DNA of 64,000 nucleotides from Tetramitus jugosus (GCA_937625935.1 OW569344.1:62001-126000), one strand, 5' to 3'; counted from the stretch's first letter, positions 20,501-28,878 are shown. A program made the numbers and translations. Notes: generated from the letters alone by a model not told the origin.

Positions 20501-21740
20501 CTCGTCGACCTATTCTGTCGGTTCGTCTGCTGCTGACACACCAGGTAGAAGGGCTCTGAGGCCTCGAAAGCAGCGTTATGCCTACACTGAAGAGGATGAA
20601 GATAAATCCAAGACGAAAGATGATGATGGCGAGTTTGTTGCTGCTGTTGAAGAAGATGATGAAGATGACTATCAAGTGGAGGAGGACGATGAAGCCGATG
20701 AGGAATATGTCGCAACACCAACCACTACTCGCAAGACAACACCAGCTCCTGAGAGTGCTACGAAGAGAACCAGAGGCAGACCACCCAAGGCTTCACCTGC
20801 ACCTCAAACCCCTCAATTTACAAGGGCTGCTAGCAGTTCGGTAGCAACTACTCCAAATCCAGCCTTTACTTCTCCGAATATGAACACGCTCGGATACAAT
20901 AATGTTAATTTACAGACGAGAGATGGTGTTCAATTGTACATTAACATGTACAGACAGCAGCAACTGATGCAACTGCAGCAGATGCAGATGCAAATGCTCC
21001 AGCAACAACAGCAATCAAATCCACAGACGCACCAGCAATTGCAAATGCTGCTCCAGCAACAACAACAACAGCAACAATTAACTCCACAGCAACAGCAGAA
21101 TTCTCAGTCAGGAGCCTTCTCTAGTATTTTAGGTTTGGCATCTCCTCAATCTGCGAACTCCATCGTACGTCCGAGCCCAATCATGTCTCCCCAGCCAAGT
21201 TCTTACTCTGCCTCTCAATTTGGTGCGAGTCAGTATGCCACGTCTGCGTTCCAAGCTCAATCACCACAACCATCATCATTCTCTGGTTCGGTGTTAAATT
21301 CTGGTTTTTATGGCAGTCAATCCGCCGCATCACCAATGTCACAAAACAGTGCCACTAGTTTCAATTATTTACAACCTCAGGTGCAACAAGTGATGCAGAC
21401 TATGAATCAACCGAGCCAACCATCGTCCAGCCCTATTCATCCACTCTTGGCGCAAATCCAGCAACAGACTCAACAACCCATGTCATCATTAATGTCACAA
21501 ATGCCTCAACAGCAGCAGCACCTTAATTTACAGCACCAACAACGACTTATTCAGCAGCATCAACAGTTGATGTCTCCACAGCAGCAGCAACAATTAATGT
21601 CGCCACTGCAACATCAACAACCACAGCAGCAACACCAACAGCATTTATTGACACAACAACAACACCTCCAGCAACAACAGAGTGGATCTTCTGTTGCTCC
21701 AACATCCGACGATTCCAACCTTGACTTTTTCTTGTTGTAA
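17571..21740 (+). CDS. Chromatin protein with FYR, DDT/WSD-like and AT-hook domains and poly-Gln tail
   Basis: The 1389-residue product begins with an acidic Ser/Asn/Thr-rich region. Residues about 288-423 match FYRN/FYRC: GAIQVKSLGTIEYENPSFHT, YIFPVGYKSERVYPS, then GVWSLVIKKI and GPEYFGLS. Residues about 640-720 look like a DDT domain (WEFAYLLYSFVLLRP...LLTDLHVKLVK), and about 790-815 like the WSD motif of ISWI-partner proteins (PIGKDSAGNTYWYFGEE). Two AT-hook-like motifs follow (KRGRPSR near 963, TRGRPPK near 1068). The last 260 residues are Gln-rich. DDT/WSD proteins are partners of ISWI remodellers, and FYR domains occur in MLL-type proteins; a role in chromatin remodelling is inferred. 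The start is the ATG at 17571. Confidence 0.8.
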   Translation: MAQRRRKSNFAANDSSDESDFRPTTTTTTATTNSNNNNTSASSSTDTIGGSRTLRNRSNVKRYGDFDNDYTNEEEEEEEDDNAMQIDDHGDDNDDDGGEYQASGTKSSNSNRSRRTTRTRTSISSRTTNKGATSSNGNNNNTIKTPPAQPSNVNSSSSAGHAHMESSNGDTSVITAEDASMEDETTTTTQKKSKKEKSGKREKRRIRVTFNVQDPESGQQSSSTVYLSKKHLKKQIELSSQFTGLTTKDEKTDELEGRKTVKQQAKTPKKSARGGPTINPALSPESQLPIKIGAIQVKSLGTIEYENPSFHTENYIFPVGYKSERVYPSYVHPEQKTIYTCEILKQNEAPVFRIVASDDISNELTSQTATGVWSLVIKKINSTRSKPLATVSGPEYFGLSNQKVQQLIELLPNADKCANYQTKFNYTDQGLLNGASSATSSKRKRTRTQSKRGDEETNASENEDDSSRSLRSKKKSKTSNANVDEVEPEVKRKKKSGSKSRKAEESTDAKNKGKRRQAAVESSSESELESPNPLENTPYEGVLSIEDEPLPPLEPFELRWLSEKALVYPGHGNAEYWYWKENHYTYDQVLQAYQEYNKKYAHTLHSKQKQTAGQFLDRLMSDQRSKRSKGVSNVVRPTEPKEQLSDKETLNTMWEFAYLLYSFVLLRPVLKFMDFEPAELEDALINPHNHNALLTDLHVKLVKGPALDPKAISYLEPNCLYWKTILKNKLDVIEERYWLWKVNPMLDKTYEELPVAWRVIVLRSLLLWKFDHQSRVYDFCRKKYDGDRGRIAPIGKDSAGNTYWYFGEEIGRLYVETPPVMKSRDSSAESSSANQHHDPNMIIERTGSWNILCSNMQEFKDTAQYFASLPTEDDRELGEYITDSIIPNLEAYEFEREKLKQVKLEEDMMKKEKAAKRKAAQAAKQAQEEEEEAENGEEEEMVQPEAFVEPIADSVQTPRKRGRPSRLASMAQTPSSASSTYSVGSSAADTPGRRALRPRKQRYAYTEEDEDKSKTKDDDGEFVAAVEEDDEDDYQVEEDDEADEEYVATPTTTRKTTPAPESATKRTRGRPPKASPAPQTPQFTRAASSSVATTPNPAFTSPNMNTLGYNNVNLQTRDGVQLYINMYRQQQLMQLQQMQMQMLQQQQQSNPQTHQQLQMLLQQQQQQQQLTPQQQQNSQSGAFSSILGLASPQSANSIVRPSPIMSPQPSSYSASQFGASQYATSAFQAQSPQPSSFSGSVLNSGFYGSQSAASPMSQNSATSFNYLQPQVQQVMQTMNQPSQPSSSPIHPLLAQIQQQTQQPMSSLMSQMPQQQQHLNLQHQQRLIQQHQQLMSPQQQQQLMSPLQHQQPQQQHQQHLLTQQQHLQQQQSGSSVAPTSDDSNLDFFLL
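20950..21690 (+). repeat. CAG/CAA-rich low-complexity repeat
   Basis: An imperfect CAG/CAA trinucleotide tract encodes the poly-Gln end of the FYR-domain protein, interrupted by Met, Leu, Ser and Pro codons. Mixed CAG and CAA codons suggest selection on the protein rather than a pure expanding repeat. Confidence 0.7.
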
Positions 21741-21918
21741 ACAACCAAACAAACAATAAATGGTATCAAATAATATCACAAACTTTCCTTTTCCATAGTT
21801 CCCAGTATCACGGAACAAAGAAACGATACTGACCGGTCGCGAAATCCAGGAAAAAAACGACTGGCGAACCCAACTAAACAAGCAACAAACACAAAACAAG
21901 GACTACCAAGATAAACCA

Positions 21919-22854
21919 ATGGGCTTAAGACCAGAGATTTTTGGGATTTCACTCAAGGACTTTCTAGCAAGCAGAAGCTACGTCAAGGGCACAGAAGAGT
22001 ACGAGCAATTCCTGTCACAATGGAATCAGCACATTGACTCGGCAAAGAAGTCACAAGTGGATCAAGAAGAGCTTATTCCCTCCAATTTTAAAACACTGGG
22101 CGACGATGAAGATGATGGCAGTAATGATGGTGGTGAGGAAAAGGAATCGAGCGAAGATCAAAAGAGAGAGATGCAAGAGGAATTGGAGGCTAGAATGCAA
22201 GTGTTTGAGGACATTAGAGACACGATTGTGAATGAGTGGTTTGATGAAAATAAGGACAAGCAAGACAAGAAGGAAAAGAAGGAGGAAAAAGAAAAAGTTG
22301 AGAAACAAGAGAAAGAACAAGAAGAGGAGGAAGAAGCAGGTGATGAGGAAGAAGCTGTTGAAGGTGGTGAATATGATGACATGATAGAGAATGAGGAACA
22401 TATTCAAGCTGTGATCCACTTGTTTAACTTGTATGGAGAGAAGAATAGAGAAAAATTCGGCACGGAGATTGTTTGTGTGGGTTCCAATGATTGGAATCAT
22501 GGTGGTCTCTTTGATGAAGTTGAGGAATACTTTGGAGCTTTCCTGTCAGAAGAGGCACTGACAAACTTAAACCACATTTACAGGGGTCGTTGCTTATTCA
22601 GGGAGGATGGAGAACAAGATATCCAATGGTCTCATTATTCATACCTGTTTAATGCGGAGCTCACTCTGCTGAACAACGAATTGAAGTCCTTGTACGAAGA
22701 GTACAAGCATAGAAAAGATTCTGAACCCCAGCAAAAGAAGCAAAAGAGATTCCAAGTCTTGCCAGAGAATGTAGATCAATTCATTCAGGAATGCCTTGTT
22801 TGGTTCTCTGATATTTTGAGGAAGGATCTCGATTTCTTCATGTATACAATGTAG
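21919..22854 (+). CDS. Acidic protein, intact member of a tandem pair
   Basis: The 311-residue product starts MGLRPEIFGISLKDFL and has a Glu/Lys-rich charged middle (about residues 60-155, likely a long helix). A C-terminal globular part has VVCVGS-type (IVCVGSNDWNHGG), NHIYRGRCLF and ENVDQFIQECLVWFSDIL blocks. I do not recognise the family. The C-terminal pattern resembles small SMI1/KNR4-like domains only loosely. A frameshifted copy follows 185 bases downstream, showing tandem duplication. Confidence 0.65.
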   Translation: MGLRPEIFGISLKDFLASRSYVKGTEEYEQFLSQWNQHIDSAKKSQVDQEELIPSNFKTLGDDEDDGSNDGGEEKESSEDQKREMQEELEARMQVFEDIRDTIVNEWFDENKDKQDKKEKKEEKEKVEKQEKEQEEEEEAGDEEEAVEGGEYDDMIENEEHIQAVIHLFNLYGEKNREKFGTEIVCVGSNDWNHGGLFDEVEEYFGAFLSEEALTNLNHIYRGRCLFREDGEQDIQWSHYSYLFNAELTLLNNELKSLYEEYKHRKDSEPQQKKQKRFQVLPENVDQFIQECLVWFSDILRKDLDFFMYTM

Positions 22855-23039
22855 TATTGAAAAAGATCTGAGTAATTCGATCGTTATGATATCGTTGTTG
22901 TGCTTCCCCTCGCGTCTTCAAAGCTCTGAATCGAAATAAGGTATTATGCCGGTGTAACCACAAGTCAAGCTCTTTCTGACTTGAAGAAAACACGAACTCT
23001 TCCACAACTTTGCATTCATCCTTTTAACAACAACGAACG

Positions 23040-23735
23040 ATGGGATTACGACCAGAGATTTTTGGTGTTTCCCTCAAGGACTTTCTCTCCAGTAAGACCA
23101 CGCGAAAGGCACAGATGAGTATGAACAATTCATGGTCCAATTGGACCAGCAGATCGAATCGTCAAAGAAGGGATTACAAGAAGAGCGCAGTAACTTGAAG
23201 TTTAAATTGTCAACGTTGGGGGATGACGAAGAAGAACATGAAAGATGAGGACATGACAGAGAATGACAATCATATCCAAGCTGTGATTCTATTGTTTCAA
23301 ATGTATCGGGAAAAGTTTGGCCCAGACGTTGTTTGTGTGGGTTCTAATAGTTGGGATCAGGGTGTTCTCTTTGAAGAGATTGAGAGGTGTTTTTCCAGGT
23401 TGTCAGACGTTGCACTCGTAAGCTTAAACTACCTTTATAGGGGTCGTTGTCTTATCAAGGAGAATGGAATACAAGAAGAACTAGAAATCCGTTCAATTCA
23501 TTATTCATTCCTGTCCAATGCGGAGCTCACTCTCTTGAACAACGAATTGAAGTCCATGTACGAGGAGTACAAACAGAGGAATAATGATTCCGAACCCAAG
23601 CAGAAGAAGCAAAAGAGATTCATAGTTCTTCCCGAGAATGTAGAACAGTTCCTTCAGGAGTGTCTTGTTTGGTTCTCTGATATTTTGAAGAGGGATCTTG
23701 ATTTCTTCATGTATACAATAGAGTCCATGGAGTGA
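23040..23735 (+). pseudogene. Decayed tandem copy of the acidic protein gene
   Basis: It starts MGLRPEIFGVSLKDFLSS, nearly identical to its upstream neighbour. Then a one-base deletion near 23103 breaks the frame; the reading continues one frame over (KGTDEYEQFMVQLDQQIESSKK). A second shift near 23225 returns to the first frame, which stays open to 23735 (IQAVILLFQMYREKFG ... VWFSDILKRDLDFFMYT). The Glu/Lys-rich middle is mostly deleted. The 170-residue C-terminal part could still be translated from the ATG at 23223. Sequencing error at two places is the other explanation. Confidence 0.65.
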
Positions 23736-23762
23736 ACTGTTGGAAAAGAATGAAAGAATAGT

Positions 23763-25628
23763 TTACTCGATTTTTATAATTGTTGTATTTTCATTTGAAT
23801 CTTCGGCAGGTGTCTGATGTTGGAGATAAGAAGGAAGGTATTCCAGAGGTATTTTCCTCTCAATTGAACAAAACTCCTTACAATCAGGATCCGTACATCT
23901 TTGATAATATATACCACCTCCTCTGGCGAGAGAAACGACATAGAACACGTGGTTTGATTTGTGTTCCCGTTGAATGTTCTCACAATACTTGTTTCCACCA
24001 ATGTAAAACACCAGTCCCTCGGTTTCCTCATAGTAATTGAACCTGCGTATGAATCCATTAGGAACAATAGACAAGATAAACATCTTGATGAGATTAATTT
24101 CATCGGGAGTCATCCGCTCTGGTTCTTTCTTGAACTTGCTCACTGATCCCGGAGAATGGAATAACAAGGACCGCACAGGATGAACAGGACTACTTAAGAT
24201 TTCATGTTCACCATCACTCACAACAATTACCAATTCATCTCTATTACCCACATTGGAAATTAAAGAGTGTTCAAAGTATGCTTTCGGCAGTGATTCCATC
24301 TTGACTGGGAACGCGTACTTGTTAGAATCTGAAAGTCGCAGAAGGGCAATATCCTTGTGAGATAGTTGCTGTGCTGAATGCAGACCCAAGTGTGGTTGAT
24401 ATTTACAGGACAGAAACAAGCGGAATGCTCTGTTTCGAGTATAGACACCTTCATCAATAGCACTAACCCAGTTGTCGTCTTCAGCGTCTTTCTTCACAAA
24501 CAGAATCGATGAATCGACAGTCTTCTCATTTGTTGTCACATGGTTTCTCGTACAATTGATTTGTTGTCTGAGATTTGATATCCAATTCTTAATGAAGTGA
24601 CCCAATTCAACATTGTTTTCAAAAGCTACCAACTTGCCTGTTTCCTTGTCTTTCAAACGAATCAGTAAATGTCTTGAGAACTTGTATTGTGTGCTGGAGT
24701 CCATATCTAACACATTGTCCAACAACAGCTCGCATTGCACAGTCTTCTCCTTGCGATTCACAGCCGTAGCAAACTTTGTCCGGTGCAATTCGCGTTGCAA
24801 ATCACTTAGTATGAACGATATCAATTGCTCACCTTGATTCCAGTCAGAATTGGCTGCCTTATTCACTTCGATATCAAAATACATGAAACATGGGTGATCA
24901 TCATACCGAACAATCTCATAAAAGTGTCGCACATGATTCGGCAGCTTGTGATATGATTTCCAAAACGCTTCCAAACTCGCTACACAAAAGTACCTCTCCT
25001 GTTGTGATGCAGAAGGAGATCTCTGCTGCTCTAAACTGGGCGAAAACACAGCAACAGGTGAAAACGACCTCTTCAATCCATCTGTTTCATCACCACCACC
25101 ACCACCAGTTCTGTGCTTCCCAACTGCTGGTGACAAAGAAGAAGAAGATACAGGAGATGAAAAACGAGATGAAAAAGAGAACGATGACGACAACGACGAA
25201 CGCGAAGAATAAGAAAATACTTGATCCCAATTAGAGAACATGTCTCTCAAGTAAATGTCATGCAGTGGATTCCATTGAAACGAAAAGACAAAAATTTGCT
25301 CACGAACAAAAGCAAAGAGCTTCTTCTTGTGAGATTTGTTCTTTTGTAGCTCATCATTCTCTATATGACTCTGAATACCAGATATATAGGAAAAGGCATG
25401 TTCTTGCTTCCTGAACACTTTGCACAGATGACTAAATTGATTCATTTGAGAAGTGAAGCGTTGATTGGACACTTTTCTCATTTGTTCAATGAAATCAATG
25501 CTGTTGGGGTCATTGTTGGTTGGTGTCAATGGAGCTCCTGTTGTTGCCGTTGTCGTCCATCGAAGTCTCTTGTTATTATCATTGTTGCTGCTGTCATCAA
25601 TGATGTTGTCGTTTGTTTCTTCTGACAT
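23763..25628 (-). CDS. PRIMPOL: PrimPol-like primase-polymerase
   Basis: The 621-residue protein matches the archaeo-eukaryotic primase fold of PrimPol. The catalytic DxE is Asp252/Glu254 in PCFMYFDIEVNKAAN; the SxH motif is Ser318-Arg-His320 in KFSRHLLIRL; and the block TRNRAFRLFLSCK fits the third metal-site region. A C-terminal zinc-knuckle pattern (KYCENIQREH then RCTDPDC) is present. PrimPol restarts stalled replication by repriming, in the nucleus and mitochondria of animals. A Ser-rich insertion lies near residues 120-190. The frame is open upstream without an ATG, so 25628 is the first Met. Confidence 0.92.
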   Translation of the reverse strand: MSEETNDNIIDDSSNNDNNKRLRWTTTATTGAPLTPTNNDPNSIDFIEQMRKVSNQRFTSQMNQFSHLCKVFRKQEHAFSYISGIQSHIENDELQKNKSHKKKLFAFVREQIFVFSFQWNPLHDIYLRDMFSNWDQVFSYSSRSSLSSSFSFSSRFSSPVSSSSLSPAVGKHRTGGGGGDETDGLKRSFSPVAVFSPSLEQQRSPSASQQERYFCVASLEAFWKSYHKLPNHVRHFYEIVRYDDHPCFMYFDIEVNKAANSDWNQGEQLISFILSDLQRELHRTKFATAVNRKEKTVQCELLLDNVLDMDSSTQYKFSRHLLIRLKDKETGKLVAFENNVELGHFIKNWISNLRQQINCTRNHVTTNEKTVDSSILFVKKDAEDDNWVSAIDEGVYTRNRAFRLFLSCKYQPHLGLHSAQQLSHKDIALLRLSDSNKYAFPVKMESLPKAYFEHSLISNVGNRDELVIVVSDGEHEILSSPVHPVRSLLFHSPGSVSKFKKEPERMTPDEINLIKMFILSIVPNGFIRRFNYYEETEGLVFYIGGNKYCENIQREHKSNHVFYVVSLARGGGIYYQRCTDPDCKEFCSIERKIPLEYLPSYLQHQTPAEDSNENTTIIKIE

Positions 25629-25748
25629 TTGTGGTTCGATTTTTTGGAGGAAGTAAGGAATTTGGCGCGCTTTTCTTTCACGCACGTTTTATTGGTGAGA
25701 GACTCTTGGTATAATACAACGGTGATGTGTGGAGAGTGACCGAATCGA

Positions 25749-26441
25749 TTAGGTTTGGAGACCAGAGATGACCTTTAAGAAAGCATGATAACCCTCTCTA
25801 GAAATCATATCACAAATGTTGTCACCGAAACAACCAGTCAAATCGTTGCCCTTGGCGTCCAAGACTGCCAAACGAGGGAAGTCATTGACATGAAACTTGG
25901 CCATGAGAGTGTCCTTTCTTAGAGCATCATGAAACGGAATTGCCAACCATGGCATTTCATATTCGTTCATGAACTGAATCATGTCATTCTCTGTTTCGTC
26001 CGAAGAAACAAACACAATTTCAAATGGGTTCTTGTGATGCGTGGATCGAATGTAGCTCTTGTATGCAGTAATGAGCTTTGGTGTGAATTCTTGACATTCC
26101 TTGTTCCAATGTGCAGCAAAGTACACACCGACCACTTTGTTCTCTAGAGCTTCCCGAGCGTCGACCCTTTTCCAATGTCGATCAACCAATGGTTCGTGTC
26201 CCAACACGGGGTGATCATAACCCTTTTGATAGTATTGATCATTTTGTTGAATGTTTTTGGCATCGGGGTGTTCCTTGAGCCACTTTTCTTGTTGATTCCT
26301 CTTGTAGATTTCCATATTGATATTGTTGAAGTATGAAGGTGTTTTTGATTTGTAAAAGTCATTATCATCACGTGATGATACAACACGTCTGGGATCCTTT
26401 TGACTGATCAACTTGATAGAGCTATTTTGAGCGGAATCCAA
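25749..26441 (-). CDS. Nucleoredoxin/tryparedoxin-like protein with altered active site
   Basis: A thioredoxin-like fold is visible: VVGVYFAAHWNKECQEFTPKLITAYKSY, then FEIVFVSSDETENDMIQFM and the cis-Pro block FHVNDFPRLAVLD. The usual WCxxC active site reads WNKEC, so the first Cys is replaced by Asn; classical disulfide reductase activity is unlikely, though a one-Cys function is possible. The frame is open to about 26498 but the first ATG is at 26315. The residues before it look coding, so an upstream exon with the true start is likely. Its start faces the plus-strand lipase fragment. Confidence 0.78.
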   Translation of the reverse strand: MDSAQNSSIKLISQKDPRRVVSSRDDNDFYKSKTPSYFNNINMEIYKRNQQEKWLKEHPDAKNIQQNDQYYQKGYDHPVLGHEPLVDRHWKRVDAREALENKVVGVYFAAHWNKECQEFTPKLITAYKSYIRSTHHKNPFEIVFVSSDETENDMIQFMNEYEMPWLAIPFHDALRKDTLMAKFHVNDFPRLAVLDAKGNDLTGCFGDNICDMISREGYHAFLKVISGLQT

Positions 26442-26558
26442 AAATGAAACAGAGTCGGAGTTGTAGACAGCCAGTCAATCATCAAGCAATTTACAGTATC
26501 TCAAGACAAAAGCAAAGAACGTAATGCTTTCTCTGTGATCGATTCTTGATTGCATTCA

Positions 26559-26607
26559 TCTCGAGGGACTGAGAGTATTCGCGGTACTTCCTCTCAGTCC
26601 CTCGAGA
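26559..26607. repeat. Perfect 17-bp inverted repeat (hairpin)
   Basis: TCTCGAGGGACTGAGAG at 26559-26575 is exactly complementary to 26591-26607, with a 15-base loop. It lies between the thioredoxin-like gene (minus) and the lipase fragment (plus). It could be a transcribed hairpin, a regulatory palindrome, or a scar of the event that removed the lipase 5' end. Confidence 0.8.
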
Positions 26608-26683
26608 CCAATCTCTCGTAAACTATCTTGAAGAATATCATCCATTGTCGTTTGTCTCCACTGTTTTGGTTTTTTGATCCAGC

Positions 26684-27124
26684 ATGGTCAATGTGACAAC
26701 TGTTGATGCTGTGAGCATGAAGCTTCGAACGTTTGGCTCTCCAAGAGTAGGAAACAAAAAGTTTGCAATTGCACTGAATCAATACGTGCCTCAATCTCGA
26801 CGTTACGTGTCTGAATATGGCACAACATTTGACCTTCAGGAAGATTTCGTGACTGGCCAACCATCAACTGCACTAGGCTACTACCATGTCAACCAAAAGT
26901 TTACGGTCCGTTGTGAAGACAATGATTCATTTATGTGTCACAGGTTAAAGAACTATTGGGCAGCACTGGATCCATTGTCCACTTCTCTCACGAGTTACTT
27001 TAACCAGTACAGTGAGGCAGTGAGTGATGAAATTTCGTCCGGCCCCTCAATGCTCTCATCCTTCTCAATCTCTTTGGTTGTTAGTGTTGCAACATTGGCG
27101 GCAATCGTTATAAACTGTTCGTAA
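26684..27124 (+). CDS. C-terminal fragment of a class-3 lipase
   Basis: The 146-residue frame has the class-3 lipase block LRTFGSPRVGNKKFA and the later ALGYYHVNQKF, where the catalytic His region is expected. The upstream GHSLGGA nucleophile region is absent: the sequence before the ATG is noncoding, and TTTTTTGATCCAG just before it resembles a splice acceptor. The end has a Ser-rich stretch and a hydrophobic tail (ISLVVSVATLAAIVINCS) like a GPI-anchor signal. Either a 5' exon lies beyond a long intron (no room is seen) or the gene is truncated. It probably cannot hydrolyse lipids as it stands. Confidence 0.65.
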   Translation: MVNVTTVDAVSMKLRTFGSPRVGNKKFAIALNQYVPQSRRYVSEYGTTFDLQEDFVTGQPSTALGYYHVNQKFTVRCEDNDSFMCHRLKNYWAALDPLSTSLTSYFNQYSEAVSDEISSGPSMLSSFSISLVVSVATLAAIVINCS

Positions 27125-27424
27125 ATGGGAGTTTGCTGCAATCCTGCGTTATTGCGTGAGCGTTGACCAATGAGCTGTAATAGTTGGTTTCGCTCCTAAG
27201 AATCGATTAGATTATTGTCATGCCTACCACAAATGATCAGTGACAGTGGAGTACATGACAGCAGCACAGACTATGGACAATACAAGGGTGACTTGTGGGA
27301 CAAATTCACCGAAATTAACATTAGTAAATAAAATGTAAAGGATTTGCATCACAAAATCACAGTCCTTTAACAATACTCCTACTATTGGATCACCATCTCC
27401 AGCTCTTATTGCAGGCCATAAGCT
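27125..27424. other. Intergenic, nothing recognised
   Basis: Three hundred bases between two converging genes. Only short frames and presumed 3' UTR sequence are seen. Confidence 0.5.
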
Positions 27425-28573
27425 TCAACTTAACAATACATCTTCAGTCTTCTTATTCAAACCTTCTGAAAATACTTCGATGACCCGTTCGACACGGTCG
27501 ACAAAAAAATCCAGAGCGTTTGGCTTTAGCTGAAGTGCTGAGAAAATATCATGAGTGTATCGGTGGGCATCACGAACTGCTCTCAACAGTGATTCTTTTC
27601 CTAATCGAAGAAAAACTTCTCTCGCAGATTTCTTCCTTCTGGCGATATCTCTCGTGAAAAAGGCATATCGAATGACGGGATCACTTGAGTCTTGGTAGTC
27701 GTGTTGACCATTTCCCTTCAAGAAAGATTGGTAGTTTTCCTCTGGAGTAAGAGTCAATGCAACGACAAAATCAATGATCACCAGCTTCTCCGTACGAGTC
27801 GCAAATCCGAAGTTATCGTAATTTGGTGTGACATCAGTCAAACTACAGATTCTGGTGACTAAATCTAACTCTGACAACTGGACAAGAAGATTTTTCGCAC
27901 CTAAACTTAAACGTTCTTCATCCAAATCACCTTCGGTCAGCATTATTTCGATCTCTCGGAAGTATCTACCAATTTCACTGTTTCGAGCTTGACTGTATGT
28001 CAAGAACTCTCCCTGTTGATTTGTTTCCTCATCATACCCCGCGTCAAGAGTGGCAATGTAGAACTCTTTTGGAGAGTCAAAGAAGAAATGAACCTTCGGA
28101 CCCATTCGAATCTGCTCCAAAAACTTGTACACTAGAATTTCTGAAGCTTTAACAGGATTTTCAATTGTCCTCGTTGATTTTTCAGGGTCCAGTTGTCCTC
28201 CTCTGTGAGTTTTAACATAAAATATCATGTTTTTTTCTTCACAACGAAGAGAAACAATTTGGCCTAATTGAATACCTTTCTTCTTCTTTCTGATCTCCAA
28301 TTCCCATCCAGGGTATTCATCTCCAAAGAACTTTCGGATACCCTTTTGTAGCATCACAACGGGAAGCTCTCTGAGGATGTCCAAATTATCTTGGATGAAT
28401 AGGTCCATTGTGTCTAGGGCAATGAAGTTTTCAGTTTCTCTGGGGTACCCACGGGAGAGTCTAGATGATAAATTTCGGATTTGCTCTAAAACCCTCTTTT
28501 TACTGGTAAGGCTTGTGAGTTGCTTTACCCCTTCCATATGGTCACTGAACTTTACTCTAAGTTCCTCACTCAT
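27425..28573 (-). CDS. Kinase-like protein, family uncertain
   Basis: The 382-residue product has a set of motifs ordered as in kinase-like folds: a basic strand with Lys (MIFYVKTHRGG), a helix with Glu (PVKASEILVYKFLEQI), a loop LTDVTPNYDNFGF reminiscent of the D..xxN catalytic loop, and LVIIDFVV reminiscent of DFG/IDF. The order suits aminoglycoside-phosphotransferase-like or HipA-like kinases. This is a pattern reading, not a firm family match. The N-terminal 90 residues look helical. The first ATG is 28573. The tRNA-Gln remnant and the mobile-element island begin just upstream. Confidence 0.5.
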   Translation of the reverse strand: MSEELRVKFSDHMEGVKQLTSLTSKKRVLEQIRNLSSRLSRGYPRETENFIALDTMDLFIQDNLDILRELPVVMLQKGIRKFFGDEYPGWELEIRKKKKGIQLGQIVSLRCEEKNMIFYVKTHRGGQLDPEKSTRTIENPVKASEILVYKFLEQIRMGPKVHFFFDSPKEFYIATLDAGYDEETNQQGEFLTYSQARNSEIGRYFREIEIMLTEGDLDEERLSLGAKNLLVQLSELDLVTRICSLTDVTPNYDNFGFATRTEKLVIIDFVVALTLTPEENYQSFLKGNGQHDYQDSSDPVIRYAFFTRDIARRKKSAREVFLRLGKESLLRAVRDAHRYTHDIFSALQLKPNALDFFVDRVERVIEVFSEGLNKKTEDVLLS

Positions 28574-28736
28574 TCTTGAGATGCAGTTTTCCACAACATC
28601 CAATGTTTCTCTTATTACTCCATCTTGTTGATTCGTTTGTTTGGTTTACAGAAAAACGGATATAAATTCCTTTCTCCGGTTTCCGAGCTGCGACTGTAAA
28701 TCGTTGGCGCGCAACAATTTTCGAACCGGCAAAACG

Positions 28737-28798
28737 TTCTCCTAGGTGGAATCGAACCACCGTCAACGGATTCAAAGTCCGCTATCATACCACTAAAG
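28737..28798 (-). tRNA. tRNA-Gln(UUG)-like sequence lacking its 5' acceptor strand
   Basis: On the minus strand there is a perfect T-arm (GGTGG-TTCGATT-CCACC), an anticodon arm GCGGA-CTTTGAA-TCCGT with anticodon TTG (Gln), a D-loop-like TTTAGTGGTATGAT, and a 3' acceptor strand TAGGAGA. The matching 5' acceptor strand (expected TCTCCTA) is absent: the bases before the D-loop are CTGAAACAC. So this is probably a truncated tRNA gene. A permuted arrangement was looked for nearby and not found. Confidence 0.55.
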
Positions 28799-28835
28799 TG
28801 TTTCAGTGTGAAAAGTGTCCCCTGTTTATTTATTT

Positions 28836-28850
28836 AGTTAGAAACCATAA
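28836..28850 (+). repeat. Left target-site duplication of the retroposon
   Basis: AGTTAGAAACCATAA here is repeated exactly at 30161-30175, flanking the element. The first A of the right copy may belong to the poly-A tail, making the duplication 14 or 15 bp. Confidence 0.8.
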
Positions 28851-28878
28851 AAAAAAACGCAGAAAAAAACGGAATCAC

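Noticed and set aside
22051-22500. Leu/Phe-rich minus-strand frame opposite the acidic protein
   Set aside because: It is the antisense of a Glu/Lys-rich coding tract; its apparent membrane character is an artefact.
28681-28800. Permuted tRNA gene at the tRNA-Gln remnant
   Set aside because: The missing 5' acceptor strand (TCTCCTA) was looked for just beyond the 3' end and was not found.
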